Positions 6,189 to 7,941 of a stretch of DNA of 7,941 nt are shown here, piece after piece. The notes under the pieces are model-generated. The model searched no databases. It was not told the origin of the DNA and saw only the letters and a program-made list of their open reading frames with translations. Source of the stretch: Methanosarcinales archaeon (GTDB lineage Archaea > Halobacteriota > Methanosarcinia > DSM-18856 > Methermicoccaceae); NCBI GenBank assembly GCA_003661015.1, contig QMVI01000042.1, positions 1 through 7,941 of the forward strand. Reading direction: 5' to 3'. Position 1 is the first letter of the stretch. Every line of letters starts with the position of its first letter. The translations under genes were made by a program, and so were the position numbers.

Positions 6189-6914
6189 CATTATCATCGA
6201 CTTGTCTCCTTCCTTTATTTTGTGGAACTCGACATCGTATCCTTTCCACTTGGTCACTATCTCTTCATCCAACTCATCAACGATTTCGCCGAACACCTCT
6301 CTCAGATTCTTGCCAACCACATCCCCCACTTTCTCCTTTGCAATCCTGTTCATGTCTATTATTTTCCCATCCTCTGCAGAAATCATCAGTCCGAAGGAAT
6401 GCGTCTCGTACAGCTTCTCAATGTACCCCTCTTTCCTCTCAACCTCTTCTTTGAGCTTCTTGATTTCTCTCTTCATCTCCTCGATTTCCTTCTCAACCTC
6501 TCTCATCCTCAGGTACTCTGCAACTTTCTGGGAAATCTCATCCTTTTTCCGCTCAACATCTTCGAGTGCCTTATTCACAACTTCAAGAAACTCCTTTCTG
6601 TCTATGGGTTTTGTGATGTAGTCGAATGCTCTGTACCTTACCGCCTCCTGAACTGTCTCTATAGAGGGTTTTCCTGTTATCATTACTATCGGGTTCTCGT
6701 ATCCGGCCTCTTTGAGAAACTTCAAAAGTTCGGTACCGGGCACATCTGGAAGAACTATGTCCATTATTATGAGGTCAAAATCCCTCTCAACAAACCTCTC
6801 ACAAGCCTCTTTATAGCTACCTGCGGTCTCGACAAAATGTCCTTCTTTTTCAAGTATCCTCTTCAATGTTTTTCTAATCCCCTCCTCATCATCCACGACA
6901 AGAATGTTTGCCAT
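6174..6914 (-). CDS. Response regulator with REC, coiled coil and PAS domains
   Basis: This is a 246-aa cytoplasmic two-component protein. The REC domain (about 1-118) has the acidic pocket D8-D9, phospho-acceptor D52 (IIMDIVLPD), switch T80 (MITGKP), and K102-P103 (DYITKP), so it should accept phosphate from a histidine kinase. Residues about 119-170 are a charged Glu/Lys coiled coil, probably a dimer signal helix. Residues about 170-246 form a compact PAS domain (GLMISAEDGKIIDMN, VVGKNLREVF, then two final strands). There is no DNA-binding, HisKA or catalytic output domain. REC-PAS proteins of this kind are common in archaea and probably act through protein partners. No kinase gene is in the window. 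The start ATG at 6914 has GGAGG 6 nt upstream. DUF72 follows and is likely co-transcribed. Confidence 0.93.
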   Translation of the reverse strand: MANILVVDDEEGIRKTLKRILEKEGHFVETAGSYKEACERFVERDFDLIIMDIVLPDVPGTELLKFLKEAGYENPIVMITGKPSIETVQEAVRYRAFDYITKPIDRKEFLEVVNKALEDVERKKDEISQKVAEYLRMREVEKEIEEMKREIKKLKEEVERKEGYIEKLYETHSFGLMISAEDGKIIDMNRIAKEKVGDVVGKNLREVFGEIVDELDEEIVTKWKGYDVEFHKIKEGDKSMIMVVIT

Positions 6915-6943
6915 ACTTTCCCTCCAACATCCCTTTTTTGATT

Positions 6944-6960
6944 TAGATTATTTTAATCTA
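6944..6960. promoter_or_regulatory. Palindrome upstream of the response regulator, possible operator
   Basis: TAGATTATTTTAATCTA is a perfect inverted repeat with 7-bp arms and a 3-bp centre. It lies 30 bp ahead of the response regulator start codon and overlaps the transcript start predicted from the TATA box at 6977-6984. That position suits a repressor or autoregulatory site, but this is inference; an AT-rich inverted repeat can also arise by chance. Confidence 0.45.
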
Positions 6961-6976
6961 TTGAGTTGAGTCAAAT

Positions 6977-6986
6977 TATTTAAACC
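6977..6986 (-). promoter_or_regulatory. TATA box of the response regulator-DUF72 unit
   Basis: On the - strand this reads GGTTTAAATA, with TTTAAATA at 6984-6977, identical to the tRNA-Pro TATA core. The expected start is near 6954, giving a leader of about 40 nt that ends with the GGAGG at 6925-6921. Confidence 0.6.
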
Positions 6987-7022
6987 ATGAACACTTTGAC
7001 ATCTGCCTGATTGTTTGGTTGT

Positions 7023-7163
7023 TTATTTGCGAGGAATAACCTCATAGGAATAAAACTCATCACCAGACTTTTGGATTTGCAGAGTTGAGACCTGCATTGA
7101 GGGGAAGGTGGAATCAGTATCTGTATCTGAATCAGTATCTGAATCAGTGTTCCACTCACCTTC
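7023..7163 (-). other. Out-of-frame coding-like tail after the surface protein stop
   Basis: Directly after the stop of the surface protein, the frame shifted by one base reads 46 sensible codons to a TAA at 7025-7023. The peptide is EGEWNT, a DSDTDSDTDTDS repeat, then STFPSMQVSTLQIQKSGDEF and YSYEVIPRK. An acidic Ser/Thr linker followed by a compact tail is what one expects at the end of an extracytoplasmic protein. The same bases in the other frames give odd peptides such as IQILIQIQIL. It may be the lost or frameshifted C terminus, or non-coding DNA that happens to read well. Confidence 0.45.
7111..7149. repeat. Short tandem repeat (GAATCAGTATCT units)
   Basis: GAATCAGTATCT occurs at 7111-7122 and 7129-7140, separated by the half unit GTATCT (7123-7128) and followed by GAATCAGTG (7141-7149). 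On the - strand, in the shifted frame noted above, it encodes Asp-Ser/Asp-Thr dipeptides. It is too short and irregular for a CRISPR array. Confidence 0.85.
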
Positions 7164-7941
7164 ACCATGATGAAATATCCTCATCCGAGGGGTTCATTAT
7201 CACCCTGAAATTGAAGCTCGGGACATCACATCTCACCTTTATACTCCATTCCCCGCTCTCTGGCGAATTGATGAGGTTCTTGTAGGTGTGTCTTATCTGG
7301 GAGTTATCGTTGAAGTAGTAGTCATCTGGTCCAACCCATCCAGCCACCACACTCTTCACCTCCCCTCCACCTACAACTCCCGAAGGAGATTCGAGTGTTA
7401 TCTCTGTATTTTCGTTTGCCTCATCGTACTCGTCCCACTCCACTATCACCAGCATTCTCTCCACACCATTTCCCACTTCAAACGTTCTCACAATCTCTTT
7501 TTCGAGTGGGCGATAAACATACACAGAATAATACCTCAATTGCTCTGGATAGCTCGAACTCCTCACCGCAATCGTTCCACTGTAATATCCTTCGGCAACA
7601 TTTTCAGGAATGCTCACCCTTATCTCCACAACCTCACTCTCGCCCGGTGAAAGGCTCACACTCGAGGGAGACACACTCACCCATTCTGGGTCTATCTGCG
7701 TTCTTTCGTACCTCTGCACTTCATAGGAAACAGGGACTATGTCGAACTTCTGGGTTGTGTCTGCATTGTTCGATATCTTCATCTTGATGGATACCGTGCC
7801 ACCCACCTTCACATACTTCTTGGACCATGGGATGTAGATGCTGAGAGCTTTCTCCCTCATCCCTCCCGGGGATGACATTTCTTCCATCTCCTCCACGCCC
7901 ATCTCCACAGGACGCTCTTCAACAGACTGTCCTTCCACAGG
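7162..7941 (-). CDS. Large extracytoplasmic beta-domain protein, C-terminal part
   Basis: The frame is open to the window edge (the codon before the GTG at 7938 is CCT), so the N terminus lies outside; 259 codons are visible. First comes a Glu-rich linker (about 25 residues, then SSPGG). Next is a beta-sandwich-like domain (about 30-140) with KVGGTVSIKMKISNNAD and VSLSPGESEVVEIRVSIPENVAEGYYSGTI, typical of NEW3/Ig-like repeats of archaeal surface proteins. The last domain (about 150-245) resembles pre-peptidase or P-domain-like folds seen at the ends of secreted proteins: MLVIVEWDEY, ITLESPSG, SPESGEWSIKV. No transmembrane anchor or enzyme motif is visible in this part, and the overall function is unknown. 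It ends in ISSW-TGA at 7164-7162, but a coding-like tail continues one frame over, suggesting a frameshift. It is upstream of, and co-directional with, the response regulator. Confidence 0.75.
   Translation of the reverse strand, partial: PVEGQSVEERPVEMGVEEMEEMSSPGGMREKALSIYIPWSKKYVKVGGTVSIKMKISNNADTTQKFDIVPVSYEVQRYERTQIDPEWVSVSPSSVSLSPGESEVVEIRVSIPENVAEGYYSGTIAVRSSSYPEQLRYYSVYVYRPLEKEIVRTFEVGNGVERMLVIVEWDEYDEANENTEITLESPSGVVGGGEVKSVVAGWVGPDDYYFNDNSQIRHTYKNLINSPESGEWSIKVRCDVPSFNFRVIMNPSDEDISSW

Noticed and set aside
6154..6941. Long open frames on the + strand opposite the response regulator (155 and 239 codons)
   Set aside because: They are antisense shadows of a gene with clear REC and PAS motifs; the peptides are low-complexity (Ser/Phe- or Leu/Phe-rich) and match nothing recognisable.
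7111..7149. CRISPR-like short repeats
   Set aside because: Units are 12 bp or less, directly adjacent, with no unique spacers of regular length; this is a simple tandem repeat.
6980..7168. A 62-codon - strand frame starting MVKVSGTLIQILIQ
   Set aside because: It overlaps the surface protein end, and its Ile/Gln run is only the out-of-frame reading of the short tandem repeat; the neighbouring frame gives a more protein-like peptide.

Overview
This window looks like an archaeal chromosome segment, probably from a euryarchaeal (Archaeoglobi- or methanogen-like) lineage; the exact lineage is inference. The signs are TATA-box promoters about 26 bp ahead of predicted transcript starts, two tRNA genes without an encoded CCA, Shine-Dalgarno sequences of the GGTG/GGAGG type, an orphan REC-PAS response regulator, and a P3A proton ATPase without a C-terminal regulatory domain.

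Layout. Bases 1-1550 (+) hold the end of gatA and all of gatB, two subunits of the tRNA-dependent amidotransferase, with stop and start codons overlapping. Bases 1608-2992 (-) hold, in transcription order, tRNA-Val(CAC), a major-facilitator transporter and tRNA-Pro(GGG). The transporter begins only 27 nt after tRNA-Val, with no visible promoter or terminator between them, so a tRNA-mRNA transcript is likely. tRNA-Pro has its own TATA box and a T-rich end. Divergent from tRNA-Val is a plasma-membrane-type H+-ATPase (3126-5447, +), which converges with a DUF72 gene (stops 3 bp apart). DUF72 (5451-6155, -) follows a REC/coiled-coil/PAS response regulator (6174-6914, -), likely one transcript. At the right edge is the C-terminal part of a large extracytoplasmic beta-rich protein (7162-7941, -), whose coding signal seems to continue in another frame to 7023.

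Functionally this is mostly housekeeping: tRNA charging (GatAB, two tRNAs), membrane energetics and transport (P3A ATPase, MFS), one signalling protein, and one surface protein. I see no defence island, CRISPR array, insertion sequence or obvious new multi-gene system. The more unusual signals are small-scale: nearly perfect short tandem duplications at two stop/start junctions (gatA-gatB and regulator-DUF72), the tRNA-mRNA arrangement, an ATPase start codon that conflicts with its Shine-Dalgarno and TATA positions, and a probable frameshift near the end of the surface protein gene.
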